The translations under genes and the position numbers were made by a program. A model generated the notes under the pieces. That model did not search any database. It had not been told where the DNA came from and saw nothing but the letters and a program-made list of their open reading frames with translations. Source: Bremerella sp. P1 (lineage in GTDB: Bacteria; Planctomycetota; Planctomycetia; Pirellulales; Pirellulaceae). From it: a stretch of DNA of 64,000 nucleotides. Location of the stretch: contig NZ_CP118164.1 of assembly GCF_028748185.1 (NCBI RefSeq), forward strand, positions 4,055,814 to 4,119,813, read 5' to 3'. This document shows positions 37,339-45,602 of this stretch, piece after piece. The first letter of the stretch is position 1. Each line of letters opens with the position of its first letter.

Positions 37339-38295
37339 ATGGCCATTCTGATCACCGGCGGAGCCGGTTTCATTGGTAGTCACCTCACGCAGATCCTCTT
37401 GAAGCAATCGGACGAGAAGCTCGTCACGATCGATAACTTCAACGACTACTACGATCCAGCGCTAAAGCGGGAAAATGTGAAGCCAGTCGCCGACGAGCCC
37501 CGGGTAACGCTCATCGAAGGGGACTTCTGCGATTCCGATGCCATGAAGCGGCTATTCGACGAGCACGATATCGACCAGGTCGTCCACTTGGGCGCCATGG
37601 CCGGCGTGCGGATCAGCGTGCAGAAGCCGGAGATGTATCAGCAAGCCAACGTGGCCGGGACCTTAAGCCTATTGGAAGCGGCCCGGCATCATCCGGTGAA
37701 GCGGTTCCTGTTGGCCTCGTCTTCAACCGTCTACGGCAAAGGAGCTGGCGTTCCCTTCCGAGAAGATGCCCCACTCAGCATCCCGTCGAGTCCCTACGGT
37801 GCTACCAAGCGAGCCGCCGAGCTGTTGTGTTTGACCTACCACCAACTGCATGGGGTTCCCACGGCATGCCTTCGCCCGTTTAGCGTCTATGGACCGCGGC
37901 TACGCCCCGACCTGGCCCTGACCATCTTTGCCAAGGCAGTCCACGAAGGGACCCCGATTCCCTTGTTCGGCGATGGCAGCATCCGCCGCGACTTCACCCA
38001 TGTCAGTGATATCTGCCAAGGCTTCATTTCGGCACTCACGGCCGAAGGGGTTGTCGGGCAAGAGATCAACCTCGGGCACAGCGACCCGATCGAAATGCGA
38101 CGACTGATCGAACTTCTGGAAAAGTCGTTCGGCAAGAAGGCGATCATCGATTACCAGCCAGAGCGGCCAGAAGACCTACCGATCACGTACGCCAACCTCG
38201 AAAAGGCGGAAAAACTGCTTGGCTATGGCCCGAAAGTACTAATCGAAGACGGTATCCAGGAATACGTCGATTGGTTCCGTAGCTGGCACGGCTAA
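37339..38295 (+). CDS. NAD-dependent nucleotide-sugar epimerase
   Basis: A 318-residue extended SDR enzyme, most like UDP-glucuronate/UDP-glucose 4-epimerases that supply sugars for glycan synthesis. The NAD motif ITGGAGFIGSHL is at 4-15, followed by TIDNFNDYYDP, which is close to UDP-glucuronate epimerases. The active site is complete: Ser/Thr in ASSSTVYG and the YxxxK pair in SPYGATKRAAE. RPFSVYGPRLRPDLAL and GDGSIRRDFTHVSD bind the substrate nucleotide. ATG at 37339 lies directly before the Rossmann motif. A single gene. Confidence 0.92.
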   Translation: MAILITGGAGFIGSHLTQILLKQSDEKLVTIDNFNDYYDPALKRENVKPVADEPRVTLIEGDFCDSDAMKRLFDEHDIDQVVHLGAMAGVRISVQKPEMYQQANVAGTLSLLEAARHHPVKRFLLASSSTVYGKGAGVPFREDAPLSIPSSPYGATKRAAELLCLTYHQLHGVPTACLRPFSVYGPRLRPDLALTIFAKAVHEGTPIPLFGDGSIRRDFTHVSDICQGFISALTAEGVVGQEINLGHSDPIEMRRLIELLEKSFGKKAIIDYQPERPEDLPITYANLEKAEKLLGYGPKVLIEDGIQEYVDWFRSWHG

Positions 38296-38396
38296 TGGAA
38301 TCGGTCGGGGCGGCTTGGTACGCTGGTAGAGTCCGCCGAGTAGGCCAGATAACGCCTGCCCAGCACCCTCCGTACTCGCCTACTAAGATTGCCGCC

Positions 38397-39038
38397 ATGC
38401 GTACCGCTACCACGATCTTCAGTCTTGCTCTTGTTATGTTCGCTTCGGTCTGTATCTCGGCTGAGGAAGCCAAAGAGAAGCCTAAGGGCAAATCTCTGTT
38501 CGACGGAAAGAGCCTCGACCATTTCGAGGTGCCTCAGTTTGGCGGCGAAGGTAGCGTCGAAGTCAACGATGGCGTGATCAAGCTAGGGCAAGGCGTCATG
38601 CTGACCGGCATCACGTACAAGAAGGATGACTTCCCCAAGACGAACTACGAGCTGAGCTGGGAAGCCCGGCGTACGATGGGCATCGACTTCTTCGCCGCTG
38701 CCACGTTCCCCGTGAAAGACAGCCACTGCAGCTTCATCCCCGGCGGCTGGGGCGGAGCGGTCGTCGGCCTGAGCAACATTGACGGCGAAGACGCCTCGGA
38801 AAACGAAACCACTACGTACATCGCCTTTAAAGACGACCAGTGGTATCAGTTCAAGGTCCGCGTGACCGACAAAAAGATCGAAGCCTGGATCGACGACAAG
38901 AAGGTGATCGATGCCAACATCGAAGGCAAGAAGATCACCACCCGCAACGAAGTCGATCTATCGCACCCGATGGGCCTGGCCGCCTGGCAGAGCGCGGCAG
39001 AGATCCGCAAGATCGAGCTGCGGCTTCTCGATAAATAG
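38397..39038 (+). CDS. Secreted DUF1080 (3-keto-disaccharide hydrolase-like) protein
   Basis: A 213-residue protein with a signal peptide (TTIFSLALVMFASVCISA). The mature part shows the DUF1080 pattern, a concanavalin-like beta sandwich: SLFDGKSLDHFEVP at the start, NYELSWEARRTMGIDFFAAATFP in the middle and WQSAAEIRKIELRLLD at the end. Family members in planctomycetes and Bacteroidetes act on plant or algal glycans, and some hydrolyse 3-keto-glycosides. The open frame reaches 38295, overlapping the epimerase end, but ATG at 38397 gives the signal peptide. Confidence 0.88.
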   Translation: MRTATTIFSLALVMFASVCISAEEAKEKPKGKSLFDGKSLDHFEVPQFGGEGSVEVNDGVIKLGQGVMLTGITYKKDDFPKTNYELSWEARRTMGIDFFAAATFPVKDSHCSFIPGGWGGAVVGLSNIDGEDASENETTTYIAFKDDQWYQFKVRVTDKKIEAWIDDKKVIDANIEGKKITTRNEVDLSHPMGLAAWQSAAEIRKIELRLLDK

Positions 39039-39050
39039 CCTAAGCCGACG

Positions 39051-39428
39051 TCACAACGACGACTCACTCACGATCCGCTTAGGATTGAGTACGGCCTGAA
39101 TAAACTCTTCCGGCGGCCGATAGTTGTGCACGCTGACGTAGTGATAAACCATCGTCGGTGCCGAGTAGACTTGCCCGTTCTGATCTTCGACGCGAATCTG
39201 CCCATTACCCGGGAACTGATCACCAGGCTCGCAAAACTGGCATAGGTGAAAGCCGCGATGCAATAGGATCGGAGATTCGCAAAGCTTCTTCAAAGCATCC
39301 AGGAATGGAACCGGAGTCTCCCCAGTAAGGAAGGGATGTGACTTACCCAGCCAACCGACGTTTAGCACGCCTGATCTCCGCGGGAATTTTGTGTAGGTGT
39401 GTTCGGTTAGGTCTGGGAAGTAAGTCAT
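39051..39428 (-). CDS. Hypothetical protein, DUF7919-like
   Basis: Encodes 125 residues with no signal peptide. The beginning MTYFPDLTEHTYTKFP, the middle NVGWLGKSHPFLTGE and GFHLCQFCEPGDQFPGNGQ with a CxxC pair match my memory of DUF7919 family proteins; this assignment is by pattern only. The C-terminus contains APTMVYHYVSVHNYRPPEEF. It starts 17 bases after the stop of the comM remnant, so in the uninterrupted chromosome it was the next gene of the comM transcript. Biochemical role unknown. Confidence 0.75.
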   Translation of the reverse strand: MTYFPDLTEHTYTKFPRRSGVLNVGWLGKSHPFLTGETPVPFLDALKKLCESPILLHRGFHLCQFCEPGDQFPGNGQIRVEDQNGQVYSAPTMVYHYVSVHNYRPPEEFIQAVLNPKRIVSESSL

Positions 39429-39445
39429 GTTGATTTCCTCGAATG

Positions 39446-40795
39446 CTACCCTACCAGACTCCTATCTAACATCCGATAGTTAATCGCCTCGCAAACATGG
39501 TCGGCTGAAATCGTCGTAGCCGATTCAAGATCGGCGATCGTTCTCGCCAGGCGTAAGATCTTATCGTAGGCCCGGGCGCTCAGGCCGAAGTTGCTGATGC
39601 TTTGTTTCATCAGGGCGGCGGCATCTTCTTCGACGTGGCAGAACTTGCGGACTTCGCGGCTGCTCATTTGGGCGTTATAGCGGGTACGGCTGCCGACGAA
39701 GCGGCGGGTTTGGATCTTGCGGGCCGCGATGACCATCTCCTTCAGTTCCGCGCTACTGGTTCCTTCCGTCTCGCTAGCTAGTTCCTGGTACGGAACCGCA
39801 GGGACTTCGATCTGAATGTCGATTCGGTCGAGCAAAGGGCCGGAGATCTTGCCGACATATTTCTCGACCTGCGGAACCGAACATCGGCAATCGCGGCGGG
39901 GGTCGTTGCGGAAGCCGCACGGGCACGGGTTCATCGCCGCGACCAGCATGAAGTCTGCGGGGAAGGTTACGCTGCGCAAGGCTCGACTGATGGTGACCTG
40001 CCGATCTTCCAACGGCTGCCGCATCAGTTCCAGCGTGCGGCGGTTGAACTCGGGTAGTTCATCGAGAAAAAGAATTCCATTGTGCGAAAGACTAATCTCA
40101 CCCGGAGCCGGGTTGCTGCCACCACCCACGAGGCCGGCCTCCGAGATCGTATGGTGCGGCGAACGAAACGGGCGAGTCGCCAGCAGCGGCTGATTGGTCG
40201 CCAGGCGGCCGGTCGCGCTGTAGATGCGGGTTGTCTCGACCGATTCTCCTGGGGTGAGTTCCGGCAGGATCGTCCGTACCCGCTTGGCGAGCATTGTCTT
40301 GCCGGAACCTGGCGGACCGACAAGAAGCAGATTATGCATTCCGGCCGAAGCGATGGTGGCTGCGCGTTTGGCGAGTTCCTGTCCGCGAACATCGGCAAAA
40401 TCGACTTCGTAGGTCGAGTGCTCTTCCAAGAGGGCTTGGATCTGGGGTGGGACCGGTTCGATATCGAGCTGACCGGAAAGGAAGCCGACCGCTTCGCTCA
40501 GGCTGGCGACCGGGATGACCTCGATTCCTTCGACCACGGCCGCTTCCCGGGCATTCTCTGCCGGCACGATGATGCCACGCAGCTTTTGCTTTTCCGTTTC
40601 CATCGCCTTGGAAAGAATCCCGCGGATCGGACGCGTATTGCCGTCGAGGGCCAGTTCACCGACGATCGCGTACTCGCTCAATCGATCGCTTTCGAGTTGG
40701 CCGCTGCCCAGCAGGATGCCCAGCGTGATTGGCAAATCGAATGAGGCAGCGTTTTTCGGGAGTTCGGCCGGGGCATGATCCCGTAACTGTAGCAT
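39446..40795 (-). pseudogene. comM: comM/yifB, C-terminal part, cut off by island
   Basis: Residues after the junction form most of a YifB/ComM protein, a hexameric AAA+ helicase-like ATPase that aids branch migration in natural transformation. Present are the rest of the ChlI-like domain (KNAASFDLPITLGILL), Walker A LLVGPPGSGKTMLA, Walker B ILFLDELPEF, the zinc-like CPCGF and CRCSV cysteines, and the Mg-chelatase C domain. Chromosomal sequence ends at 40774; the frame continues into island DNA, with an accidental ATG at 40795. About 70 N-terminal residues are missing and lie at 54014-54228. A truncated product could be made, but is probably not functional. Confidence 0.92.
40767..40774. other. 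Left attachment core (attL)
   Basis: Eight-base core GCCGGGGC. Left of it is comM (coding strand minus), right of it is element DNA. Identical to the core at 54014-54021 and in the same reading phase for comM and for the integrase. Confidence 0.85.
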
Positions 40796-40941
40796 TGCGC
40801 CGCGAGTTCGGACCGGTCGAGATCGGGGAGGTACTAGGGCAACCATGGAAGGATTCTATCAAAAAGGCCCACAACGCAGCACAGGAGAGCTATAGACGGA
40901 GGCGAGAGGCCGCCAAATCCATAAAATCGAACTCCCACTAA
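40767..40941 (+). pseudogene. Displaced 3' end of the serine integrase gene
   Basis: From the core onward the + strand is open in the phase used by the integrase, giving 55 residues after the core (HDPVTVALRREFGPVE, a middle with WKDSIKKAHNAAQESYRRRR, and KSNSH at the end) before TAA at 40939-40941. In the integrated state this piece is separated from its start by 13 kb; in the circular element it would be the C-terminus of the integrase. It is basic and helical, suited to DNA contact. In the present state it lacks a plausible start and is probably silent. Confidence 0.75.
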
Positions 40942-40951
40942 TCAACTACGT

Positions 40952-40976
40952 CATATCGGTCGAAACGACCGATATG
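40952..40976. promoter_or_regulatory. Palindrome over the start codon of GIY-YIG gene 1
   Basis: CATATCGGTCG and CGACCGATATG (11 bases each, spacer AAA) form a perfect inverted repeat whose right arm ends in the ATG at 40974. As RNA it would bury the start codon and the place of the ribosome-binding site; as DNA it is a plausible repressor site. Either way it could delay expression of the nuclease. No good ribosome-binding sequence is visible outside it. Confidence 0.55.
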
Positions 40977-41765
40977 AGCCTGACAGAATTACAAATTGTT
41001 CTAAATCAGTTGAAGGTCACACTCGCGGATTCGGACGGAATTCTTAGCGACGTGAGGCGCCTTACCGATCGCCGCAAGAACAACCTCCAGCGTCAACTTG
41101 ATGACTTTGCAGCTAAGCTTCGGCAATTGTCCGATAGGATTGACCCGACATTGCCCCCGGCTATGGTCTATGACTTGAAGAATCCAGCGATTACCGGGAT
41201 GTTGATTGGTCGCGCCCTAGGAGAATCGGAGCCACAACCGATAGCCGATGTGCATCGGTTCTATGGTTCGGGGGTCTACGCTATCTACTACACTGGCAAG
41301 TTCGCGGCGTATCAACCAATCAAGGGCACGACATGCCCAATTTATGTGGGCAAGGCGAGACCCGATCGCGACGAAGCGGTCACCCCTAAAGAGCAAGGGC
41401 CTGCGGTCTGGGACCGACTAGCTAAGCACGCAAGCAATCTTCGGAAAGCTAAGCATGTCAGGATTCAGGATTTCCACTGCCGGTATATGGTCATCCAATC
41501 AGGGCTACAAGACGCAACCGAAGAATACCTGATCAAACACTTTCGCCCGATATGGAATCTGGTTGTTACAGGGTTTGGAAAACACGGAGATCGGGAGCGA
41601 GGCGAACTCTCGAAGTGGGACGTGTTACATTCAGGCCGACCGTGGGCAACTGGGCAGACGTCGCGTAAGAGGAAAACACCGGCTTCCATAAAGGTAGAAA
41701 TCAGCAAGCATTTCCAATCAATCGCTATGGAACCTTCCCGGTCCTCGCTGCTCAATCCGGAGTAA
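40974..41765 (+). CDS. Eco29kI-type GIY-YIG restriction endonuclease 1 (divergent, longer)
   Basis: Encodes 263 residues. The first 60 are a charged helical segment that may be a coiled coil; the rest aligns with Eco29kI-family nucleases and with the neighbour at 41774. GIY-YIG elements: GVYAIYY at 100-106, CPIYVGKA at 121-128, RLAKHA at 148-153, a Glu in TEEYLI and the Asn in PIWNLVVTGFG. The tail WDVLHSGRPWA is shared by the family, but the HDPG loop is altered to HGDR, so target or activity may differ. It is convergent with nuclease 2, eight bases apart, and has no methyltransferase of its own. Confidence 0.82.
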   Translation: MSLTELQIVLNQLKVTLADSDGILSDVRRLTDRRKNNLQRQLDDFAAKLRQLSDRIDPTLPPAMVYDLKNPAITGMLIGRALGESEPQPIADVHRFYGSGVYAIYYTGKFAAYQPIKGTTCPIYVGKARPDRDEAVTPKEQGPAVWDRLAKHASNLRKAKHVRIQDFHCRYMVIQSGLQDATEEYLIKHFRPIWNLVVTGFGKHGDRERGELSKWDVLHSGRPWATGQTSRKRKTPASIKVEISKHFQSIAMEPSRSSLLNPE

Positions 41766-41773
41766 ATGGAAAC

Positions 41774-42385
41774 CTAGAAAGTCGCGATAATTGCGGTTTC
41801 GATGTCCTCCAGTATGCTATCCGAAGTCCTAGCGTTTTCTGCGCAACGCATTGCCCACTCTCTGCCTGGATGAACAACATCCCATGGGGAACGCTGCTGG
41901 TTATAGCGCCCCCTGCCCGGATCATGGTTGCCGTATCCGTCTAATGTTGTGTTCCATACCGGGGAGAACATCTGGATCAACAGAGCCTCACCAAGTGGAA
42001 TCCAGATATCATCAACAACTAGATAGCGGCAGAAAAAATCGGACCGGTCTATGTTCCCTGCCTGTTCTACCGATTGCCCATGTTCATTCAAACGCCCAAA
42101 CAACGCCCGCCCTGGTGAGACATTCAGACCGAATCCTCCACGCCTAGCGCCCGCTGGTATTGCTTTACCGACATAGATTGGCCACTCGAAACGGTTCTCC
42201 CGATTCCTTTCCGAAATCTTTCGATATGCTGGGAAGTCACCGGTGTAGTAGATTGCGTAAACACCAGCCCCAAGAAAAGCCTCTGGTGGCGGCAGTGGCT
42301 CCACGGGTCGCCTTAAGATGGCGTTAGCTACGCTTTCGCCTAGATGAACCTTGTCCAGTGGGTTGTATGGCGTTTCTTCCCTCAC
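41774..42385 (-). CDS. Eco29kI-type GIY-YIG restriction endonuclease 2
   Basis: A 203-residue type II restriction enzyme close to the Eco29kI pattern: AGVYAIYYTG at 40-49, WPIYVGKAIPAG at 68-79, RLNEHGQS, DFFCRYLVVDDIWIPLGEALLI, PVWNTTLDGYGNHDPGRGR and SPWDVVHPGREWA. All catalytic positions (Tyr pair, Arg, His, Glu, Asn) appear intact. GTG at 42385 has AAGG just upstream and overlaps the methyltransferase end by 62 bases, so the nuclease is translated after the protecting enzyme. Eco29kI itself cuts CCGCGG; the site here is not known. Confidence 0.9.
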   Translation of the reverse strand: MREETPYNPLDKVHLGESVANAILRRPVEPLPPPEAFLGAGVYAIYYTGDFPAYRKISERNRENRFEWPIYVGKAIPAGARRGGFGLNVSPGRALFGRLNEHGQSVEQAGNIDRSDFFCRYLVVDDIWIPLGEALLIQMFSPVWNTTLDGYGNHDPGRGRYNQQRSPWDVVHPGREWAMRCAENARTSDSILEDIETAIIATF

Positions 42386-43535
42386 GCCTTCGCTCCGTCG
42401 CTAAGCTTTCCCGGATGTTCGTTGCTATTTTCGCGGCAATGGATACCGGGACGGCGTTTCCGAGTTGCCGCATGGTTTCGGTCCAAGAGCCCGCGAAAAT
42501 GAAGTTATCGGGAAAGGTCTGCAATCGCGCGCTTTCCCTCACCGTGAAGTATCGGACATCCCCGCTAGGGTAGGCCAGCATATTTTCACCACCCGGGACA
42601 CCGTGGTCACCTGCCTTGAGTGTCTTGGCTGGGACATCTAGCGGGCTGCCGGTATGCCCCTTGTAGGTTCTTGCCCCGGGATTGTGGACATGGTTGGGGA
42701 TTTTGTTGCGGCCCTTTGTTGGGTCTGGCAAATCAGAGATTGCATCTCGGACCGTCAACCACGATTCCAAGCCGTCACCGGCTTCGAGTTGTTCAAGACG
42801 GCGATCGGTAATCGTCGGCATGGGGGGCCGCTTCCGTTTGGTGATCTTATGGCGGTCCCAGTATTCCCCCGTAATCCATTGGCTGCGCAGCAAAGCAGCG
42901 TGGGAATGCGTTGGTTGTGGGAATGCCCATCGCGCGGCGATGTCACTACGAAAAGCAACAATGAAAACCCGTTCGCGCTTTTGGGGTACGCCGAAATCAG
43001 CGGCGTTGATTCGGTTCCAGACAACTTGATAGTGGAGCCCGGATTTATTGCGGCCCCTTGTGTGATGGCGTTCCAACCTTTCGTGGTGTTTCTGCCATTC
43101 CTCGTTAGCTTTGATCGTGAGTTCAGGATAGGTGAGTTGTAGAATCACGTACTCAAAGAACGAATTGAAAGCCGGACGTAACAAGCCTTTGACGTTTTCA
43201 ATGAGCACCGCGCGCGGCATTGTCTCGCGTACGGCACGGACAGCTTCGGGGAAAAGGTTGCGGTGGTCGCTATGGCCCCGATGCTTTCCACCGATTGAAA
43301 ACGGTTGGCATGGCGGTCCACCGGCGACAAGGTCAACGCCTTCATAGGGCTTGAAATCGAACTCTCGGACATCGCCTTGGTAGATTGGCCAATCGACAAC
43401 TCCGCGCCGGTTATTCTCGCGGATTGTATCGCATGAATTGCGGTCGTATTCGACAACGGCAGCATGATCGAAACCGGCGGCCTTGGTTCCAAGAGCAAGT
43501 CCGCCACCACCCGCGAAAAGTTCAATAGCTTTCAT
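42324..43535 (-). CDS. DNA (cytosine-5) methyltransferase of type II R-M system
   Basis: A 403-residue enzyme that methylates C5 of cytosine and protects host DNA. Motif I FAGGGGLALG is at 7-16, motif IV GGPPCQPFS with catalytic Cys76, motif VI ENVKG at 113-117, motif VIII QKRERVFIVA, a target-recognition region of about 110 residues, and motif X RQLGNAVPV. ATG at 43535 with GGAAG upstream is preferred to the longer frame from 43598, which overlaps the Vsr gene. Order vsr, methyltransferase, nuclease with overlaps is a single operon. Confidence 0.95.
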   Translation of the reverse strand: MKAIELFAGGGGLALGTKAAGFDHAAVVEYDRNSCDTIRENNRRGVVDWPIYQGDVREFDFKPYEGVDLVAGGPPCQPFSIGGKHRGHSDHRNLFPEAVRAVRETMPRAVLIENVKGLLRPAFNSFFEYVILQLTYPELTIKANEEWQKHHERLERHHTRGRNKSGLHYQVVWNRINAADFGVPQKRERVFIVAFRSDIAARWAFPQPTHSHAALLRSQWITGEYWDRHKITKRKRPPMPTITDRRLEQLEAGDGLESWLTVRDAISDLPDPTKGRNKIPNHVHNPGARTYKGHTGSPLDVPAKTLKAGDHGVPGGENMLAYPSGDVRYFTVRESARLQTFPDNFIFAGSWTETMRQLGNAVPVSIAAKIATNIRESLATERRREGRNAIQPTGQGSSRRKRS

Positions 43536-43945
43536 TCGCCGTCTTCCATGAAGGAACGTACCACTTCCGTGAGGCGTTCCACATCCTTGGTTTGGCACTC
43601 CCAGATAACGAGCACCTTCCAGCCAAGTTTACGCAATTCCCTTTGATTCCGGGTGTCCCGGCGGGCATTGCTTTCCAATTTCGGTTCCCAAAAATCAAGC
43701 TTCGACTTTGGTAATCGGCAATTCGGACACCCTCTGTGACGATGCCAAAAACAGCCATGAACAAAGATGACACGGCGACGGGAGGCAAAGACGAGATCGG
43801 GGTTACCGGGAAGCTTTCTTACGTGAAGTCGATAGCGATATCCCATGCCATGGATAAGCTTGCGGACTCGAAGTTCTGGCTTCGTGTCCTTCGACCGGAC
43901 CCGGCTCATGCGTTCGCTGCGCTGGGAGGGTGTAAGCGTGTCCAT
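43532..43945 (-). CDS. vsr: Very short patch repair endonuclease Vsr
   Basis: A 137-residue nuclease that nicks 5' of the T in T:G mismatches made by deamination of 5-methylcytosine, so it repairs mutations caused by the adjacent methyltransferase. Family blocks are TPSQRSERMSRVRSKDTKPE, YRYRLHVRKLPGNPDLVF with the catalytic Asp, IFVHGCFWHRHRGCPNC (zinc-binding Cys/His) and WKVLVIWECQ. The stop overlaps the methyltransferase ATG as ATGA, so it is translated first. Presence of vsr implies m5C in a defined site. Confidence 0.95.
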   Translation of the reverse strand: MDTLTPSQRSERMSRVRSKDTKPELRVRKLIHGMGYRYRLHVRKLPGNPDLVFASRRRVIFVHGCFWHRHRGCPNCRLPKSKLDFWEPKLESNARRDTRNQRELRKLGWKVLVIWECQTKDVERLTEVVRSFMEDGE

Positions 43946-44048
43946 GTTACCGATATTCTGGCAAGCTATTGTCAGCCGTCAATAACCCGGCTGAGAAAAC
44001 AGGTTAGAGCGACGGAAGGCGAAGTTGAACGCCTAAATGTGAGCCCGC

Positions 44049-44819
44049 CTATCTGCTACTGCGATGGGCAATTGTGGCGTTATGGTAACTTACGAACTGT
44101 GGACCGATTTCGTGCAAAGGGTGTCGACGCAATGTTTCGATATCCAAGTGAATTGCTCCGAAATCGCAAAGGGCGTGATGATTTGGGCAAACTACAAGGA
44201 TATTTCCTTCAACATCCGGGCCATCGTGAGGGCTGCCGAGAGGTTGCAGGTGATGGGCTTCCGAGTAGAACGTCCCGTCCGATAGCTTCAAAGCCTCGCC
44301 ACATATCTGGCACCGGTTGCCGTGAAGTTCCTTGATTCGTTTCGCCAGGGCCGTATCACGTATGATTCTGGATATCGTGGTCTCTGTTCGGTCTGCTGGT
44401 ACGGGTTCGATGTCGACTGCGATCAGGAAACGCTCTTCCACTCTCCATGTGATTTTCACCGGTGAAGAATCTTCCGAGTTCTTCGCGATGACGGTTCCCC
44501 AGAACGTGAACGCCCCTCGCTCGACGCTTCGGGTGAATAGGAAGATTTTCCCAGTCGGGTTGAGCATCCATTGGATTTGAGGCTGCCTGAGCTTGGTTCC
44601 GGTCTTCGCAAACCAGACGAAATCATCTCCCTCCCAGTGATTGTCGTAGTCGTGATCCGTGCGCCCTTTCACACCGACATTGCAGAAAATGTAGAGGTTG
44701 TTCTCATACCGGTTGTAGCCCGTTTCCCAGTTCCCACGTTGCAGGTGAGTGGGGACGTCGAGCAAGCGATAGACGTCGGCGCGGGTGTATTCTGTCCCGG
44801 GAATGAAAGGGTGAGACAT
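44049..44819 (-). CDS. HNH endonuclease with DUF3427-like N-terminal domain
   Basis: Encodes 256 residues. The N-terminal 140 (YTRADVYRLLDV, GNWETGYNRYENN, GRTDHDYDNHWEG, PQIQWML) resemble the DUF3427 type domain found in restriction-linked helicases and nucleases, probably a DNA or base-modification sensor. The C-terminal HNH fold has CQICG, the His-His of SEAHHLQPLG and a CPNHHALCDFG zinc and metal motif, so it should cleave DNA. It precedes vsr by 103 bases on the same strand. It may be a modification-dependent enzyme or a second nuclease of the system; the target is unknown. Confidence 0.82.
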   Translation of the reverse strand: MSHPFIPGTEYTRADVYRLLDVPTHLQRGNWETGYNRYENNLYIFCNVGVKGRTDHDYDNHWEGDDFVWFAKTGTKLRQPQIQWMLNPTGKIFLFTRSVERGAFTFWGTVIAKNSEDSSPVKITWRVEERFLIAVDIEPVPADRTETTISRIIRDTALAKRIKELHGNRCQICGEALKLSDGTFYSEAHHLQPLGSPHDGPDVEGNILVVCPNHHALCDFGAIHLDIETLRRHPLHEIGPQFVSYHNATIAHRSSR

Positions 44820-44921
44820 CAGATGAATCTCCAGTATTGGAATTCCTTCAGAAGGCGGGGGTGGTAACTAGCCGCAGAGGGGTTAGAATCGCGGAAAACT
44901 CTAACACATTCAAGGTGGGCT

Positions 44922-45104
44922 ATGACACCGGAAGAGATTCAGCGTCGATGGGATGAGATCGACAAAGAGCTAGAAGGCATCGCCAAGGGCCGTGTCGTTG
45001 ATGGCGACCCGGCGACGCGAGAAGGCGAACTTCTGGAAGAGTTGGACCGTCTCGAATACGAGGCCGGACTAACCGAGTTTCCGGGGCTTGCGGAACACCA
45101 TTGA
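44922..45104 (+). CDS. Small acidic hypothetical protein
   Basis: A 60-residue, strongly charged helical protein (IQRRWDEIDKELEGIA, REGELLEELDRLEYEAGL). ATG at 44922 is preceded by AAGGTGG at a normal distance, which supports translation. No membrane segment, Cys or known motif. It is divergent from the HNH gene and convergent with the small operon ending at 45147. An antitoxin-like or regulatory role would fit size and charge, but nothing shows it. Confidence 0.6.
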   Translation: MTPEEIQRRWDEIDKELEGIAKGRVVDGDPATREGELLEELDRLEYEAGLTEFPGLAEHH

Positions 45105-45146
45105 GCCAACTTACTCGACGCCTAAGATTTATCTCCCTCCTTGCAA

Positions 45147-45602
45147 CTACGATCGCTTCCACTTGTCATGGAGATCGATCGTATTGGTATAAATCGAATT
45201 CACTCCGAATTCTTCGGGGAATGAATTGATCACCGTATTGATGTACGGACGATATTCAACCTTCCACTCACGATCATCAAGGTGCTTCTTGATGATGCAA
45301 TAGGCCAAGCGATCCACGGTGTTGAGCCAGTTTTCCAAATAGCATTGACGCAAATCCTCAAGAATTTCGATCGCGGCAGGATCGGGATTATTATGGCACT
45401 CTGTCCGAATCCGATTGTTGATTTCGTCCAGTTTCTCTTTGCTGTTGCACATGTCACGTTCAAGCTGGATCACGTTCGCCAATCCAGCGAACGCGACCGA
45501 CTTGTTGAGTTTTCGCAATTGGAAGAATGCGACGAGCACTGCTGCGAGCGTACCGAATCCGCAGACCGCAGAGGAAATCGCTGATACCCATTCTGGAGTC
45601 AT
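45147..45602 (-). CDS. Small membrane protein, last gene of microprotein operon
   Basis: Encodes 151 residues. One transmembrane helix lies at about 5-28 (WVSAISSAVCGFGTLAAVLVAFFQLRKL), followed by a cytosolic helical domain with LANVIQLERDMCNSKEKLDEI and VDRLAYCIIKKHLDDREW, similar in plan to DUF4760-like proteins. Such single-helix proteins are often membrane effectors in defence systems, but no catalytic motif is visible. Its ATG overlaps the end of microprotein 3 as ATGA, so it is coupled to the three small genes. Role unknown. Confidence 0.72.
   Translation of the reverse strand: MTPEWVSAISSAVCGFGTLAAVLVAFFQLRKLNKSVAFAGLANVIQLERDMCNSKEKLDEINNRIRTECHNNPDPAAIEILEDLRQCYLENWLNTVDRLAYCIIKKHLDDREWKVEYRPYINTVINSFPEEFGVNSIYTNTIDLHDKWKRS

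Noticed and set aside
40974-42385. Phage homing endonuclease interpretation of the GIY-YIG genes
   Set aside because: Both share the Eco29kI-specific blocks beyond the GIY-YIG core and one overlaps a cytosine methyltransferase gene, which fits restriction enzymes.
43736-44335. Open frame of 199 codons on the + strand across vsr and the HNH gene
   Set aside because: It covers two certain genes on the other strand and shows no recognisable features.
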